A stretch of DNA of 64,000 bases from Geobacillus thermoleovorans. Its GTDB lineage: Bacteria > Bacillota > Bacilli > Bacillales > Anoxybacillaceae. The notes below the pieces were generated by a model that saw only the letters and a program-made list of their open reading frames with translations, ran no database searches and was not told the origin of the DNA. The stretch spans positions 1,591,001 to 1,655,000 of the forward strand of contig NZ_CP014335.1 of NCBI RefSeq assembly GCF_001610955.1, read 5' to 3'. Shown here one piece after another: positions 9,533 to 18,311 of the stretch. Both the position numbers and the translations under genes were made by a program. Every line of letters begins with the position of its first letter. Within the stretch, counting starts at the first letter, position 1.

Positions 9533-9550
9533 AATATTATCTAAATATTC
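9533..9550 (+). promoter_or_regulatory. Weak Ter-like B-site
   Basis: AATATTATCTAAATATTC matches 14 of 18 positions of the recalled B. subtilis Ter B-site half (WCTATGTACYAAATNTTC). It has the same orientation as the stronger site at 11084, 1.5 kb away. The stretch is AT-rich leader sequence of the binding-protein gene, so chance similarity is quite possible. Confidence 0.25.
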
Positions 9551-9582
9551 AAAATAATAGATCGTCAATAGGGGGGAGTAGA

Positions 9583-10797
9583 ATGAAAAAAAGAAAATGG
9601 TCAATCGCCGCTATGATCGCGGCCATCATGATGTTGATGCTTGCGGCGTGCAACAATTCGCCAAGCAGCAATAACGCCAACGGCGGAAACAATAGCGGAG
9701 GAGGCAGCGGTGAAACGGGCACGGTCAACATCGGCTACAGCGGCCCGCTGAGCGGCCCGGCCGCCTATTATGGCCAACGGACGTTAAACGGCTTGAAAAT
9801 GGCGGCCGAGGAAATCAACAACAGCGGCGGCTTTGAGGTGAAAGGAAAGAAATACAAAATTAACCTCGTCCCATTAGATGACAAATATTTGCCAAACGAA
9901 ACGGCAGCGAACGCCAAACGCCTTGTGCAAGAGCATCATACGCCGATCATTTTCACGCCGCACAGCGGTGGCGTCATGGCGCTGCAAGTGTTCAACCAAA
10001 CGGACAATTTCATCATCGCGGCGTATACGAGTGAGCCGAAAATTACACAAACGGGCAATAAGCTGACCGTGCGCATTCCGCCGCGCTATGACGGCTACAT
10101 CCCGACGTTTACCGATTATGCCATGAAGCATTTCGGCAAGAAACTGGCCGCCTTGCCGACGGCGACGCAATACGGGAAAGACTGGACAGAAAAACTGTTG
10201 CCGTATTGGGAAAAACAAGGCGGAAAAGTCGTCTACAAATCATCGATTGACTTTACGAAAGACACCGACTTCTTTACGATCGTGACGAATGCATTGAAAG
10301 AAAAACCGGATGTGTTGTTTATCGGGGGCGCTTCGGAGCCGACGGCAAAAGTGGCGAAACAAGCGCGCGAACTTGGTTTTAAAGGCGGCTTTATCATTAT
10401 GGACCAAGCGAAACTCGATGAGATGAAACGGGTGACGGGCTCTTATGACATGCTTGAAGGTTCGATCGGCGTCATGCCGCTTGTCGAGTCGGATCAACCC
10501 GCGGTTCCAGAGTTTGTGAAAAACTATCGGGCAAAGTTCAATGAAGATCCGGGATCGGAAGCCGCTTACAACTATTTGGCGCTTTACGCTTTCGTCGAGG
10601 CGATGAAAGCCGCAGGCACCGTCGATGACCCGCAAGCGATCCGCGAACATATGAACGACGGCTTGAAAAACATTCCAGACGAAAAGAAAGTGTATAACGT
10701 CCCAAGCATCGGCGACGATGGCGGATTTGAATCGGAAATCGTCGTGGCCGCGGTGGAAAATGGAAAAATTGTGCCGATTGAGTTAATAAAACAATAA
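9583..10797 (+). CDS. Branched-chain-type ABC transporter substrate-binding lipoprotein
   Basis: A 404-residue extracellular binding protein. MKKRKW, a hydrophobic stretch and the lipobox LAAC (Cys22) form a lipoprotein signal, followed by a low-complexity Asn/Ser/Gly linker. The mature part opens with VNIGYSGPLSGPAAYYGQRTLNGLKMAAEEIN, split here only by convention, typical of the LivJ/periplasmic binding protein type 1 fold. The ATG at 9583 has GGGGGGAG before it; an upstream in-frame GTG at 9526 would precede a poor signal sequence. It supplies ligand to LivHMGF. The binding fold is of the amide/aromatic/branched-chain group, so the ligand cannot be named. Confidence 0.9.
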   Translation: MKKRKWSIAAMIAAIMMLMLAACNNSPSSNNANGGNNSGGGSGETGTVNIGYSGPLSGPAAYYGQRTLNGLKMAAEEINNSGGFEVKGKKYKINLVPLDDKYLPNETAANAKRLVQEHHTPIIFTPHSGGVMALQVFNQTDNFIIAAYTSEPKITQTGNKLTVRIPPRYDGYIPTFTDYAMKHFGKKLAALPTATQYGKDWTEKLLPYWEKQGGKVVYKSSIDFTKDTDFFTIVTNALKEKPDVLFIGGASEPTAKVAKQARELGFKGGFIIMDQAKLDEMKRVTGSYDMLEGSIGVMPLVESDQPAVPEFVKNYRAKFNEDPGSEAAYNYLALYAFVEAMKAAGTVDDPQAIREHMNDGLKNIPDEKKVYNVPSIGDDGGFESEIVVAAVENGKIVPIELIKQ

Positions 10798-10803
10798 TAC
10801 ACC

Positions 10804-10866
10804 ATGCAGACTGACAAGCAGAGGCACCTTATCATCGGGCTTTCAATGGGAATGCTCTTTGCATGA
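10804..10866 (+). pseudogene. Possible 5' remnant of an MFS transporter gene
   Basis: A 20-codon reading frame (MQTDKQRHLIIGLSMGMLFA, then stop) starts 6 bp after the binding-protein gene. It resembles the cytoplasmic start and first helix of DHA2-type major facilitator proteins, where LxGLxxGMFLAALD is common. It could equally be a chance short frame. The rest of the transporter is absent before the terminator at 10931. Confidence 0.25.
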
Positions 10867-10930
10867 GCCCTGAAGTGTGCATCTTCTCAAGGATCCGTAG
10901 ATGGAGCGGTATATGGATGGGGCAATAGAG

Positions 10931-10980
10931 AGGCTGTCTGAAAAGGTCATCGCACGACTTTTTCCAGACAGCCTTTTCCG
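10931..10980 (+). terminator. Rho-independent terminator of the liv cluster
   Basis: A 10-bp perfect stem, AGGCTGTCTG (10931-10940) with its complement at 10965-10974, is followed by TTTT. It ends the 9.7-kb catabolic and uptake cluster. Confidence 0.8.
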
Positions 10981-11072
10981 TTTTCGCATTATGACGTTTT
11001 TTGATTCGTTAATGATAGGATTGCCGCCTGGCAGAACTGTTTCGGGTTGATCAATTCTTATTGTGCATTTCT

Positions 11073-11101
11073 TATCATAGAAAACTATGTTCTAAATAAT
11101 C
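11073..11101 (+). promoter_or_regulatory. Candidate replication terminator (Ter) site, + orientation
   Basis: ACTATGTTCTAAATAATC at 11084-11101 matches 16 of 18 positions of the RTP-binding B-site half of the recalled B. subtilis Ter consensus. The A-site half at 11073-11083 matches only partly. Two close copies lie on the - strand at 57357 and 59086. In B. subtilis forks are stopped when they arrive from the B-site side, so this copy would stop leftward forks. It lies in an AT-rich gap of about 210 bp with no gene. Confidence 0.5.
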
Positions 11102-11194
11102 AAAAAAAACAAATAGAAAAATTTTCAATAATGCGATAAAATAAAACTGCTCTGCCACATGATGAATCTAATCACAGGAGGGGAGAGACCGACC

Positions 11195-12451
11195 ATGCGG
11201 GAAATGGCCCTCGGCCTTGCCGCCTCGTTCTTTTTTGCCGTTACGTTCATATTGAACCGGTCTATGGAACTAGCTGGCGGGAGTTGGACGTGGAGCTCGT
11301 CACTTCGTTTTTTCTTTATGGTTCCGCTGTTGTTTGTCATTCTTCTTGCCCGCCGCAATCTCGGTCCGGTTTGGCGCGACATGAAGCGCCATCCATGGAC
11401 ATGGATCGTCTGGGGGACGGTCGGTTTCGGCCTGTTTTACGCACCGCTCACGTACGCCGCTGCGTACGGGCCAGGGTGGCTTGTAGCCGGCACATGGCAG
11501 TGCACGATCGTCGCCGGCGTCCTGCTTAGCCCGCTGTTTACAGAACAAATCGAAACGCAAAACGGAACTGTGTCCGTGCGCCGCCCGATTGAAAAACAGG
11601 CGCTTTTCATTTCATTTTTTATTTTGCTCGGCGTCGTGCTCGTTCAGTTCCAGCAAGCAGGCCATCTCACATGGGAAGAAATCGCGTTGGGGATCTTTCC
11701 TGTGCTCATCGCCGCCTTTGCTTACCCGCTGGGCAACCGAAAAATGATCGAACATTGTGCCGGACGGCTTGACGCGTTTCAACGCGTATTCGGGATGACG
11801 ATCGCCAGCTTGCCGTTTTGGTTCGTCGTGGCGCTGATTGGATGGGCGACAGCCGGAGTTCCTTCGGCTGGGCAAACGGCGCAGTCGCTCATTGTCGCTA
11901 TCAGCTCGGGCGTTATCGCGACGACGCTTTTTTTCATCGCCACTGACTGGGCGAAAGGAAATGAGCGGAAGCTGGCTGCTGTTGAAGCGACGCAATCCGG
12001 AGAAGTGATTTTTGCCGTTATCGGCGAAGTGCTGTTATTATCGGCTCCGTTTCCGAACGGCTGGGCGTTTGTCGGCTTAGCGGTCATTGTGGCGGGGATT
12101 TGCTGGCATAGTTTTGAGTCTGCAAAGACGGTGAACCGGCCGGCCCCACCCGGTTTCAGCAGCCTGGCGTTCCTATCGCGTGGGGGAAGAGCAGTGAGGA
12201 TGATCCTATATGCGCTGCTGGCCTGCCATGCGGCTGTGATTTATTTCTGGATTAGCGACTGGGACGTGCTTATGACGCCCGTGGGTCTTGTCGTATGGGT
12301 CGGAGGGGTTGCTGTCAGTCTCGCCATCCTTCACTTTCGCCCCAATATTCATCCCAAGCTGCGGTCTATGCTAACAACCATGACGGCGGCTTCGGTGCTC
12401 GCCGCTGTCTGTTCATTGATCATCGAATGGGCGGTGCGCTCGATGCCGTAG
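11195..12451 (+). CDS. EamA/multidrug-efflux-type membrane transporter with C-terminal extension
   Basis: A 418-residue integral membrane protein. The first about 320 residues (FFFAVTFILNRSMELAGGSW near the start, then paired five-helix repeats) resemble the 'multidrug resistance efflux transporter' branch of the drug/metabolite transporter superfamily. About 100 extra residues with three further hydrophobic segments follow a Pro/Arg-rich linker (about 325-345), longer than the usual family length. The ATG at 11195 is chosen because GGAGGGGAGAG precedes it; upstream ATGs at 11159 and 11162 have none. The substrate is unknown. Confidence 0.75.
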   Translation: MREMALGLAASFFFAVTFILNRSMELAGGSWTWSSSLRFFFMVPLLFVILLARRNLGPVWRDMKRHPWTWIVWGTVGFGLFYAPLTYAAAYGPGWLVAGTWQCTIVAGVLLSPLFTEQIETQNGTVSVRRPIEKQALFISFFILLGVVLVQFQQAGHLTWEEIALGIFPVLIAAFAYPLGNRKMIEHCAGRLDAFQRVFGMTIASLPFWFVVALIGWATAGVPSAGQTAQSLIVAISSGVIATTLFFIATDWAKGNERKLAAVEATQSGEVIFAVIGEVLLLSAPFPNGWAFVGLAVIVAGICWHSFESAKTVNRPAPPGFSSLAFLSRGGRAVRMILYALLACHAAVIYFWISDWDVLMTPVGLVVWVGGVAVSLAILHFRPNIHPKLRSMLTTMTAASVLAAVCSLIIEWAVRSMP

Positions 12452-12461
12452 GAACACTTGG

Positions 12462-12968
12462 TCAGTCGTTGCGGCCGTCAGCGGCCCGGAAGGCTTCTGG
12501 AGCAATCCGGCGGCCGACGGCATACATGATCGGCGCGCCGATGGCCATGACGACCAACTCGCTGATGGCCGTCGTCAGCCATGTGAGCCAAAACGGAAAG
12601 CCGAGCGCCAGTTTCAATTCGAAGGCGATAATGGCCATAGTCACAGTAAATGACAGCGTATTGACGGCCATGCGCGCCCAAACGTTTCGGACATACCGCA
12701 TAGAGACGATCGTGATGAGCAGCGCCAACACCGACTGGCCAACGCCGAATACAAGATCATACGCGACAATCGGCGAGAAAAACAAATTGGCAAAAAAGAC
12801 GCCAAGCACGATGCCAACAGCGTATGTTTTGCGGAACACGACCAAGTGATTCAATATTTCTGACACGCGAAACTGAATATTCGTAAAGCCAAACGGCTGA
12901 ATGAGCGTCGTCACCGCGATATACACGGCGGCGATCAAGCCATTTGCCGCTATGATCCGAATGTTCAT
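12462..12968 (-). CDS. queT: QueT-family queuosine-precursor transporter
   Basis: A 168-residue membrane protein with five to six helices. The PFGFTNIQFRVSEILNHLVVF segment (about 23-43, quoted in part: PFGFTNIQFRVSEIL) is characteristic of QueT, the substrate-binding S component of an ECF transporter importing a queuosine precursor. ECF A/A'/T components are expected elsewhere. The ATG at 12968 follows GAGGAGAGGACG. A preQ1 riboswitch often controls queT but none is evident in the roughly 75 bp before this gene. It converges with the EamA-like gene, and its upstream region is shared with divergent chrA. Confidence 0.85.
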   Translation of the reverse strand: MNIRIIAANGLIAAVYIAVTTLIQPFGFTNIQFRVSEILNHLVVFRKTYAVGIVLGVFFANLFFSPIVAYDLVFGVGQSVLALLITIVSMRYVRNVWARMAVNTLSFTVTMAIIAFELKLALGFPFWLTWLTTAISELVVMAIGAPIMYAVGRRIAPEAFRAADGRND

Positions 12969-13043
12969 AACGTCCTCTCCTCGCATTGATGATAATATGA
13001 TTGTAGCACGACAAACGAATGAACGAAAAGGAAGTGAATCTCG

Positions 13044-14252
13044 TTGACCTTGACGGATCAACAAGCAACAAGCCGGCGGCGATCGGTTTGGGAAGTCGGA
13101 AAAACAGCGCTTCTCCTCGGTTTAACGTCATTTGGTGGTCCGGTCGCTCATCTCGGCTATTTTTACGAAGAGTACGTCAAACGAAAAAAATGGATTGACG
13201 AGAAAACGTATGCCGATTTGGTCGCTTTATGCCAATTCCTCCCTGGTCCAGCGAGCAGCCAAGTCGGCATCGGCATCGGATTCATGCGCGCCGGCGTTTG
13301 GGGGGCGTTGGCAGCTTGGCTTGGTTTTACGCTGCCGTCAGCGGTCGCCCTCAGCCTGGTTGCTGTTTGGCTGCAACACCATTCTTGGGGTGACGCCGGC
13401 TGGATGCACGGCTTGCTGTTGGCGGCCGTGGCGGTCGTGGCGCAAGCTGTATGGGAGATGGCGCGCAAATTCGCCTCTAGCCGCCTCGAGGCAACGGTCG
13501 CCATCACAGCGGCGGCCGCTGTGCTTCTTGCGCCGGGCGCGTGGAGCCAAGTAGCCGTCATCGCCGCAGCGGGGGGCATTGGCGCTGTTGGAGTGCGAAA
13601 AAATGTCGCACCTTCTTCGTCTGCGGCAGGCATCCCGCCTTCCATTCGTCGTTCCACCGGTTTGACGTTGCTTTCCTTGTTTGCTGTGTTGCTTGTTGCG
13701 CTGCCGCTCATTCGTACTTGGATCCACTCACCGCTTTTGGCGCTGTTTGATAGCTTTTACCGCGCTGGGGCGCTCGTGTTTGGCGGCGGTCATGTGGTGT
13801 TGCCGCTCTTGGAGGCGGAAGTGGTGCCGCAAGGGTGGGTCACCGCCAATCAGTTTTTAGCCGGCTACAGCGCCGCCCAAGCCGTCCCTGGGCCGCTGTT
13901 TACGTTTGCCGCGTATATTGGAATGGCGGCGTTGGGCTGGAAGGGAGCGCTAGTGGCTACCACAGCCATTTTTCTTCCATCCTTTTTGCTCGTTCTTGGC
14001 GCGTTTCCGTTTTGGCACTGGCTTCGCCGTCATCCACGCTTCCAAGCGGCGCTTGCCGGCATTAACGCCGCTGTCGTCGGGATGTTACTTGCGGCGCTGT
14101 ATGATCCGATTTGGACAAAAGCGGTGAAGGGACCGGCCGATTTGGCGTTTTCCCTTGGGGCTTTTCTTCTTCTTGTTGTGTGGAAGTGGCCAGCATGGGC
14201 GGTCGTCCTTGTTTCGTTCGTCGGCGGATGGCTGCGCGCTTGGCTCGGCTGA
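13044..14252 (+). CDS. chrA: Chromate transporter (ChrA/CHR family, two-domain)
   Basis: A 402-residue inner membrane protein made of two homologous halves. The first half shows LTSFGGPVAHLGYFYEE near 34-50 and LCQFLPGPASSQVGIGIG near 68-85. The second repeats the pattern with FGGGHVVLPLLE and GYSAAQAVPGPLFTFAAYIG. These are the paired G-G-P/H and P-G-P signatures of long-chain CHR proteins, which export chromate or act as anion transporters. It starts at a TTG preceded by AAGGAAGTGA. The gene stands alone without a recognisable chrB-type regulator. Confidence 0.9.
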   Translation: MTLTDQQATSRRRSVWEVGKTALLLGLTSFGGPVAHLGYFYEEYVKRKKWIDEKTYADLVALCQFLPGPASSQVGIGIGFMRAGVWGALAAWLGFTLPSAVALSLVAVWLQHHSWGDAGWMHGLLLAAVAVVAQAVWEMARKFASSRLEATVAITAAAAVLLAPGAWSQVAVIAAAGGIGAVGVRKNVAPSSSAAGIPPSIRRSTGLTLLSLFAVLLVALPLIRTWIHSPLLALFDSFYRAGALVFGGGHVVLPLLEAEVVPQGWVTANQFLAGYSAAQAVPGPLFTFAAYIGMAALGWKGALVATTAIFLPSFLLVLGAFPFWHWLRRHPRFQAALAGINAAVVGMLLAALYDPIWTKAVKGPADLAFSLGAFLLLVVWKWPAWAVVLVSFVGGWLRAWLG

Positions 14253-14710
14253 TCTCCCTAAGCACCATGATGGCGGCTTTTCATTATCGTCCGAAAATGG
14301 ACAACGACGTGTTTGGCTTTGCCGTTGCAATAGCCGGCAGATGCAAATAGATGCATAGATCGATCAACAGCAGCGCCAGCCAAGAGAAACGCTATGAGAA
14401 AATGGATGGTCACAATAGCAGGCGGGAGGTCAAACCAGACAACAAGGGGCCGAGTGCGATCTGCGCCGCAAGCAATCCAGCCGCCGCCGACCGTCGTGGC
14501 GAGCACGATGGCGTCGATCGTCAACCTCGTTTCCTTAACGGCCGGCGCCAGTGTATTAGTGATGAGCTTGATCAAATGGTTTTCGTTTGCATGGAAGCGA
14601 TACCGAGGCGGCAGAAACAAAAGAGCGCCGGCATGGCATAGGGCTGTGCGCTGAAAGGAAAGCTCGCCGCCTGATCCGCAGGCGTATATAGGCAAAAGGA
14701 GGGGGAGCCG
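14253..14710. other. 458-bp stretch without a convincing gene
   Basis: A 145-codon - strand frame (14258-14695) carries two hydrophobic segments but no ribosome site and no family I recognise. Overlapping + strand frames are equally open. The region may hold a decayed small membrane protein gene between chrA and the DUF606 gene. Confidence 0.35.
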
Positions 14711-15145
14711 ATGAAGTGGGTATGGATGCTGCTCGCTCTAACGGCCGGGATGGCTGTCTCCGTACAGGCAGGAGTGAACGGCGGCCTCGGCAAGCGGGTC
14801 GGCGTGTTAGAAGGGGCATTCATTTCCTTTTTGATCGGGACGGTGGTTCTGTTTTTAGTGCAATTGTTTTTAGGCAAGGGAGAATTGCTTGCCATGTTTT
14901 CTGTGCCGAAATGGCAGCTGACGGGCGGCATTCTCGGCGCCTTTTACGTGTTTGTCATGGTGCTGATCGTTCCGAAAGTCGGCGTCGCCAATTCATTGAT
15001 GGCCGTGGTCGCCGGACAGCTCGTGATGAGTTCGATCATTGATCACTTCGGGTTATTCGGCGGACAGCGCATTCCGTTTGACATGACGCGCCTCGCTGCT
15101 ATAGCCTGTTTGTTTTTGGCGCTTTGGCTTTTTTTCCGCAAATGA
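14711..15145 (+). CDS. DMT-type small transporter (DUF606/YdcZ family)
   Basis: A 144-residue protein with about five helices and the family pattern AGMAVSVQAGVNGGLGKRVG near the N-terminus. DUF606 proteins are half-size members of the drug/metabolite transporter group and probably work as dimers; substrates are unknown. AAAGGAGGGGGAGCCG precedes the ATG, a strong ribosome site. The length is typical and the protein looks intact. Confidence 0.85.
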   Translation: MKWVWMLLALTAGMAVSVQAGVNGGLGKRVGVLEGAFISFLIGTVVLFLVQLFLGKGELLAMFSVPKWQLTGGILGAFYVFVMVLIVPKVGVANSLMAVVAGQLVMSSIIDHFGLFGGQRIPFDMTRLAAIACLFLALWLFFRK

Positions 15146-15203
15146 ACAACAGGACTGGCCAAGTTGGTTTAGTTTTCCGTGATCCGCTCATACTAACAAC
15201 AGC

Positions 15204-16040
15204 ATGATCGACTTGGCGGCCGCGCAACAGGCGCTAAAGACCGCACAGGCTCAATATCCATTTCTTTCCCGCCAGGTCCGCGAGCTGGCCGCCTTCCTAT
15301 CGAAAATCAAAAGAGAAACCAACATCGACGAACTGATTCGCTTGTTGAAACAAGATCCTCGGGCGAAAGGGGCGTTTTTAGCTCACCCGGTTGACGTCAA
15401 AACGTTCCGCCTTTTCCCGCTGCCGAACTATGGTTCGGGCATGAATCCATTTTACACGGTGCTGGCCATATGGGTAGGATGTTTGTTGCTTGTTTCCGTC
15501 TTGTCGACGGATCCTTCTTCGTTTTCGGAAGCGAATGAGCGGGAAAGATATGCCGGACGGCTGTTGACCTTTTGGACGCTGAATGCTTTGCAGGCGATGG
15601 TCGTGACAGCTGGAGCGGCTTTCATCTTGCCGAATATTTTCGTCCGTGAGCCGGGATGGTTCATGACGTTCGGCCTTTTGTGCAGCTTTGTCTTTATGGC
15701 GGTGGTTTTTTCGCTTGTTTCCTTGTTCGGCAATGTGGGAAAAGCGATGGCGATTGTGTTGCTCGTCTTGCAAATTGCCGGAGCGGGAGGAACGTATCCC
15801 GTTGAGCTGATTCCTCCGTTCTTTCAGCAATTAAACCCTTGGCTGCCGTTTACCTATGCCATTGATGTCATGCGCGAGGCGGTCGGCGGGATCGTATGGG
15901 AAAATGTTGAGCATGATGTCAAGCGGCTTCTCTTGTTTGCCGTTGCCGCCCTTTTGGCCGGACTTTTGTTGAAAGGCTCATTAAACCCATGGATGCGCGT
16001 GCTGAAGGAAAAAGCTGTTCAAAGTGGTTTGTTTCATTGA
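15204..16040 (+). pseudogene. YhgE/Pip family membrane protein, N-terminally truncated
   Basis: This 278-codon frame matches only the C-terminal third of YhgE/Pip proteins, which are usually 700-900 residues. A short helical region leads into FRLFPLPNYGSGMNPFYTVL and then about five or six transmembrane segments, including the AGAGGTYPVELIPPFFQ segment (quoted in part) and LPFTYAIDVMREAVGG, both hallmarks of the C-terminal ABC-2-like domain. The N-terminal membrane anchor and the large extracellular helical region are missing, and upstream DNA encodes another complete gene. The ATG at 15204 has no good ribosome site. It is most likely a deletion remnant. Confidence 0.8.
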
Positions 16041-16199
16041 AAATTGTCTGTTCTCTTTATGGAAGCATCTGTTACAATAGGGACGAGAGCGTTGCTTCAT
16101 TCTCAATTGCCCCGTAGGATCGACGTCTCCCAAGCATTGTTCACTGTTGCTTTTGCGCGATGGGAGAGCGCTCGATGGCGGGGAAAAGGGGAGAGAATC

Positions 16200-16364
16200 A
16201 TGTCGATCCGTCGACTGCTTGGTTTTGCGCTCATTTTTTTGGCGATTTCGATGTTTATCGAGCAAATGTGGTGGATCGGGGGAATTTGTTTCTTGATTGG
16301 AATTGGAATGACTGCGAAGAGTCCAATCGATCGAAAGTGGAGGAAAAAGAAGCATATATGGTAA
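16200..16364 (+). CDS. Small membrane protein upstream of NO synthase
   Basis: A 54-residue protein with one long or two short hydrophobic segments ([20 protein letters not shown], then [11 protein letters not shown]) and a very basic tail, [23 protein letters not shown] lies seven bases before the ATG. Its 3' end overlaps the NO synthase start by seven bases in another frame, so the two are probably co-translated. I do not recognise the family; the conserved-looking layout suggests a membrane helper or simply an operon leader. Confidence 0.65.
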   Translation: MSIRRLLGFALIFLAISMFIEQMWWIGGICFLIGIGMTAKSPIDRKWRKKKHIW

Positions 16365-17497
16365 ACATCGAGAGTGATATGAATCAAACAAGGGTCAGAC
16401 AGCATGATGTGCAGTTGATGAAAAAAGCAGAACAGTTTATCACGATAAGCTATCGGGAGCTTGGAAAAAGTGAGCAAGAAATGAAGCGGCGGTTGAACGA
16501 AATCCGTTGGGAAGTGGAACAAACCGGCACATACAGCCATACGTACGAAGAGTTAAGCTATGGGGCTAAGATGGCTTGGCGCCACAGCAACCGTTGCATC
16601 GGCCGCTTGTTTTGGCAATCGCTCTATGTCATTGATGCGAGAGAGGCGGTTACCGTAGACGAGGTTTTTTCTTATCTATTCCATCATATTGAGTTTGCGA
16701 CCAATGGCGGGAAAATCCGGCCGACGATCACAATCTTCCGTCCAAATGGGGAAGTGCGCATTTGGAATCATCAACTGATTCGTTATGCCGGTTATGAAAC
16801 CGAAGAAGGGATCATCGGCGACTCATCCTCCCTCACTTTCACCCGCGCCTGTGAACAGCTTGGGTGGAAGGGGGAAAAAACGCCTTTTGACGTGTTGCCC
16901 TTGGTGATCCAGGTAGGCAGCCAGAAGCCTGTTTGGACACCGATCCCTAAAGAATTGGTGCTTGAGGTGCCAATTGAACATCCGGAGTTTCCGTGGTTTC
17001 GCGATCTGCAGTTAAAATGGTACGCGGTCCCGATTATTTCAGATATGTGTCTAGAAATTGGCGGCATTCGCTATATGGCAGCACCGTTTAACGGGTGGTA
17101 CATGGGTACGGAGATTGGAGCCCGCAATTTTGCCGATGATTATCGCTACAACATGCTTCCGAAAGTGGCCTCTTGCATGGGGCTTGACACCAACTCCAAC
17201 GCATCATTATGGAAAGACAAGGCGTTGGTCGAATTGAATATCGCTGTTTTGTATTCCTACAAAAAGGCGGGCGTCAGCATCGTTGACCATCATACCGCCG
17301 CGCGCCAATTTCAGTTGTTTGAACAGCAAGAGAAAGCAGCCGGCCGCCATGTCACCGGCGATTGGACATGGCTGATTCCGCCTCTTTCTCCGGCGACAAC
17401 GCACATTTTTCACCGAACGTATGACAACACGACCATGTTGCCCAACTTTTTCTATCAGGACCGTCCATACGAACAACAAAGGGGAGAGGAACAATGA
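16358..17497 (+). CDS. nos: Bacterial nitric oxide synthase, oxygenase domain
   Basis: A 379-residue haem protein, the usual length of stand-alone bacterial NOS oxygenases. It converts L-arginine to citrulline and NO using tetrahydrobiopterin or folate and electrons from a separate flavodoxin-type reductase. The haem ligand is Cys80 in [13 protein letters not shown]. The active-site segment [19 protein letters not shown] includes the Glu that binds arginine, and the C-terminal pterin region is present. ATG at 16358 has GGAGG 14 bases upstream; an ATG at 16379 would shorten it by seven residues. It overlaps the small membrane protein gene upstream and an ABC ATPase gene downstream by 4 bp. Confidence 0.95.
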   Translation: MVNIESDMNQTRVRQHDVQLMKKAEQFITISYRELGKSEQEMKRRLNEIRWEVEQTGTYSHTYEELSYGAKMAWRHSNRCIGRLFWQSLYVIDAREAVTVDEVFSYLFHHIEFATNGGKIRPTITIFRPNGEVRIWNHQLIRYAGYETEEGIIGDSSSLTFTRACEQLGWKGEKTPFDVLPLVIQVGSQKPVWTPIPKELVLEVPIEHPEFPWFRDLQLKWYAVPIISDMCLEIGGIRYMAAPFNGWYMGTEIGARNFADDYRYNMLPKVASCMGLDTNSNASLWKDKALVELNIAVLYSYKKAGVSIVDHHTAARQFQLFEQQEKAAGRHVTGDWTWLIPPLSPATTHIFHRTYDNTTMLPNFFYQDRPYEQQRGEEQ

Positions 17498-18276
17498 CCG
17501 TCATCATCCGCATGCGCGATGTGTCATGGGCAAGAGGAGGGCGCATGATTTTGCGTGATATCAACTGGGAGGTGAAAGAAGGCGAGCAATGGGCGATTCT
17601 TGGCCTAAACGGCTCCGGGAAAACATCGCTTCTCAATATCGTCACCGGCTATCAGTACCCGACGCGCGGGGATGTTGAAGTATTGGGCTATCGGTTTGGA
17701 CAGGCGAGCTTGTGGGAATTGCGCCGGCATATCGGGTTTGTGAGCAGCTCGCTTGATCAGTTTTATGATACCTTGCAAGCCGAAACAGTCGAAGATATTG
17801 TCATCAGCGGCAAGTTTGCAACGATTGGCCTGTACGATGCCGTCACTGAGGACGATCGGTCCAAAGCGCAATCGTTAATCGAGTCTTTCCGCCTCGAAGC
17901 TGTCCAAGAAAAGCGGTACGCAACGTTGTCGCAAGGAGAAAAGCGAAAAACATTGATCGCCCGAGCGTTGATGGCGAATCCGAAGCTGCTCATTTTGGAC
18001 GAGCCGACGGTCGGCCTTGATTTATTGGCCCGCGAAGAAATTTTAGCATTGATCGGACAGATCGTCACTCAGCCGTGCCATCTCTTATACGTCACCCATT
18101 ATATCGAAGAAATCGTCGACTCCATTACCCATGTCTTGCTTTTGCAAGACGGGCGCATCCTTGCGGCTGGCCAAAAAGAGGAAGTGTTAACCGACGAGCG
18201 GCTTTCAGAAGCGTTTCGCCTTCCGATCCGCGTTCATTGGGAAGACGGCCGGCCGTGGGTGTCCGTCCATCGGTAG
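17494..18276 (+). CDS. ABC transporter ATPase, YlmA-like
   Basis: A 260-residue ABC ATPase with Walker [10 protein letters not shown] near 34-42, a [17 protein letters not shown] signature, and Walker [14 protein letters not shown]. The pattern and the absence of a nearby permease resemble Bacillus YlmA, a stand-alone cytoplasmic ATPase related to the molybdate/iron uptake type. It begins on the stop codon of the NO synthase gene (ATGA overlap, GGGGAGAGG before it), so the two are translationally coupled. A role tied to NO production or to metal supply is possible but only inferred from position. Confidence 0.88.
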   Translation: MTVIIRMRDVSWARGGRMILRDINWEVKEGEQWAILGLNGSGKTSLLNIVTGYQYPTRGDVEVLGYRFGQASLWELRRHIGFVSSSLDQFYDTLQAETVEDIVISGKFATIGLYDAVTEDDRSKAQSLIESFRLEAVQEKRYATLSQGEKRKTLIARALMANPKLLILDEPTVGLDLLAREEILALIGQIVTQPCHLLYVTHYIEEIVDSITHVLLLQDGRILAAGQKEEVLTDERLSEAFRLPIRVHWEDGRPWVSVHR

Positions 18277-18311
18277 GGCGGCCGTTGGCAGCCGTTCCTA
18301 GGCCGACTGCC

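Noticed and set aside
12969..13043. preQ1 riboswitch before queT
   Set aside because: The short leader lacks the preQ1-I hairpin and A-rich tail.
14258..14695. 145-codon - strand frame with two hydrophobic stretches
   Set aside because: No ribosome site and competing frames on the other strand; kept only as an uncertain region.
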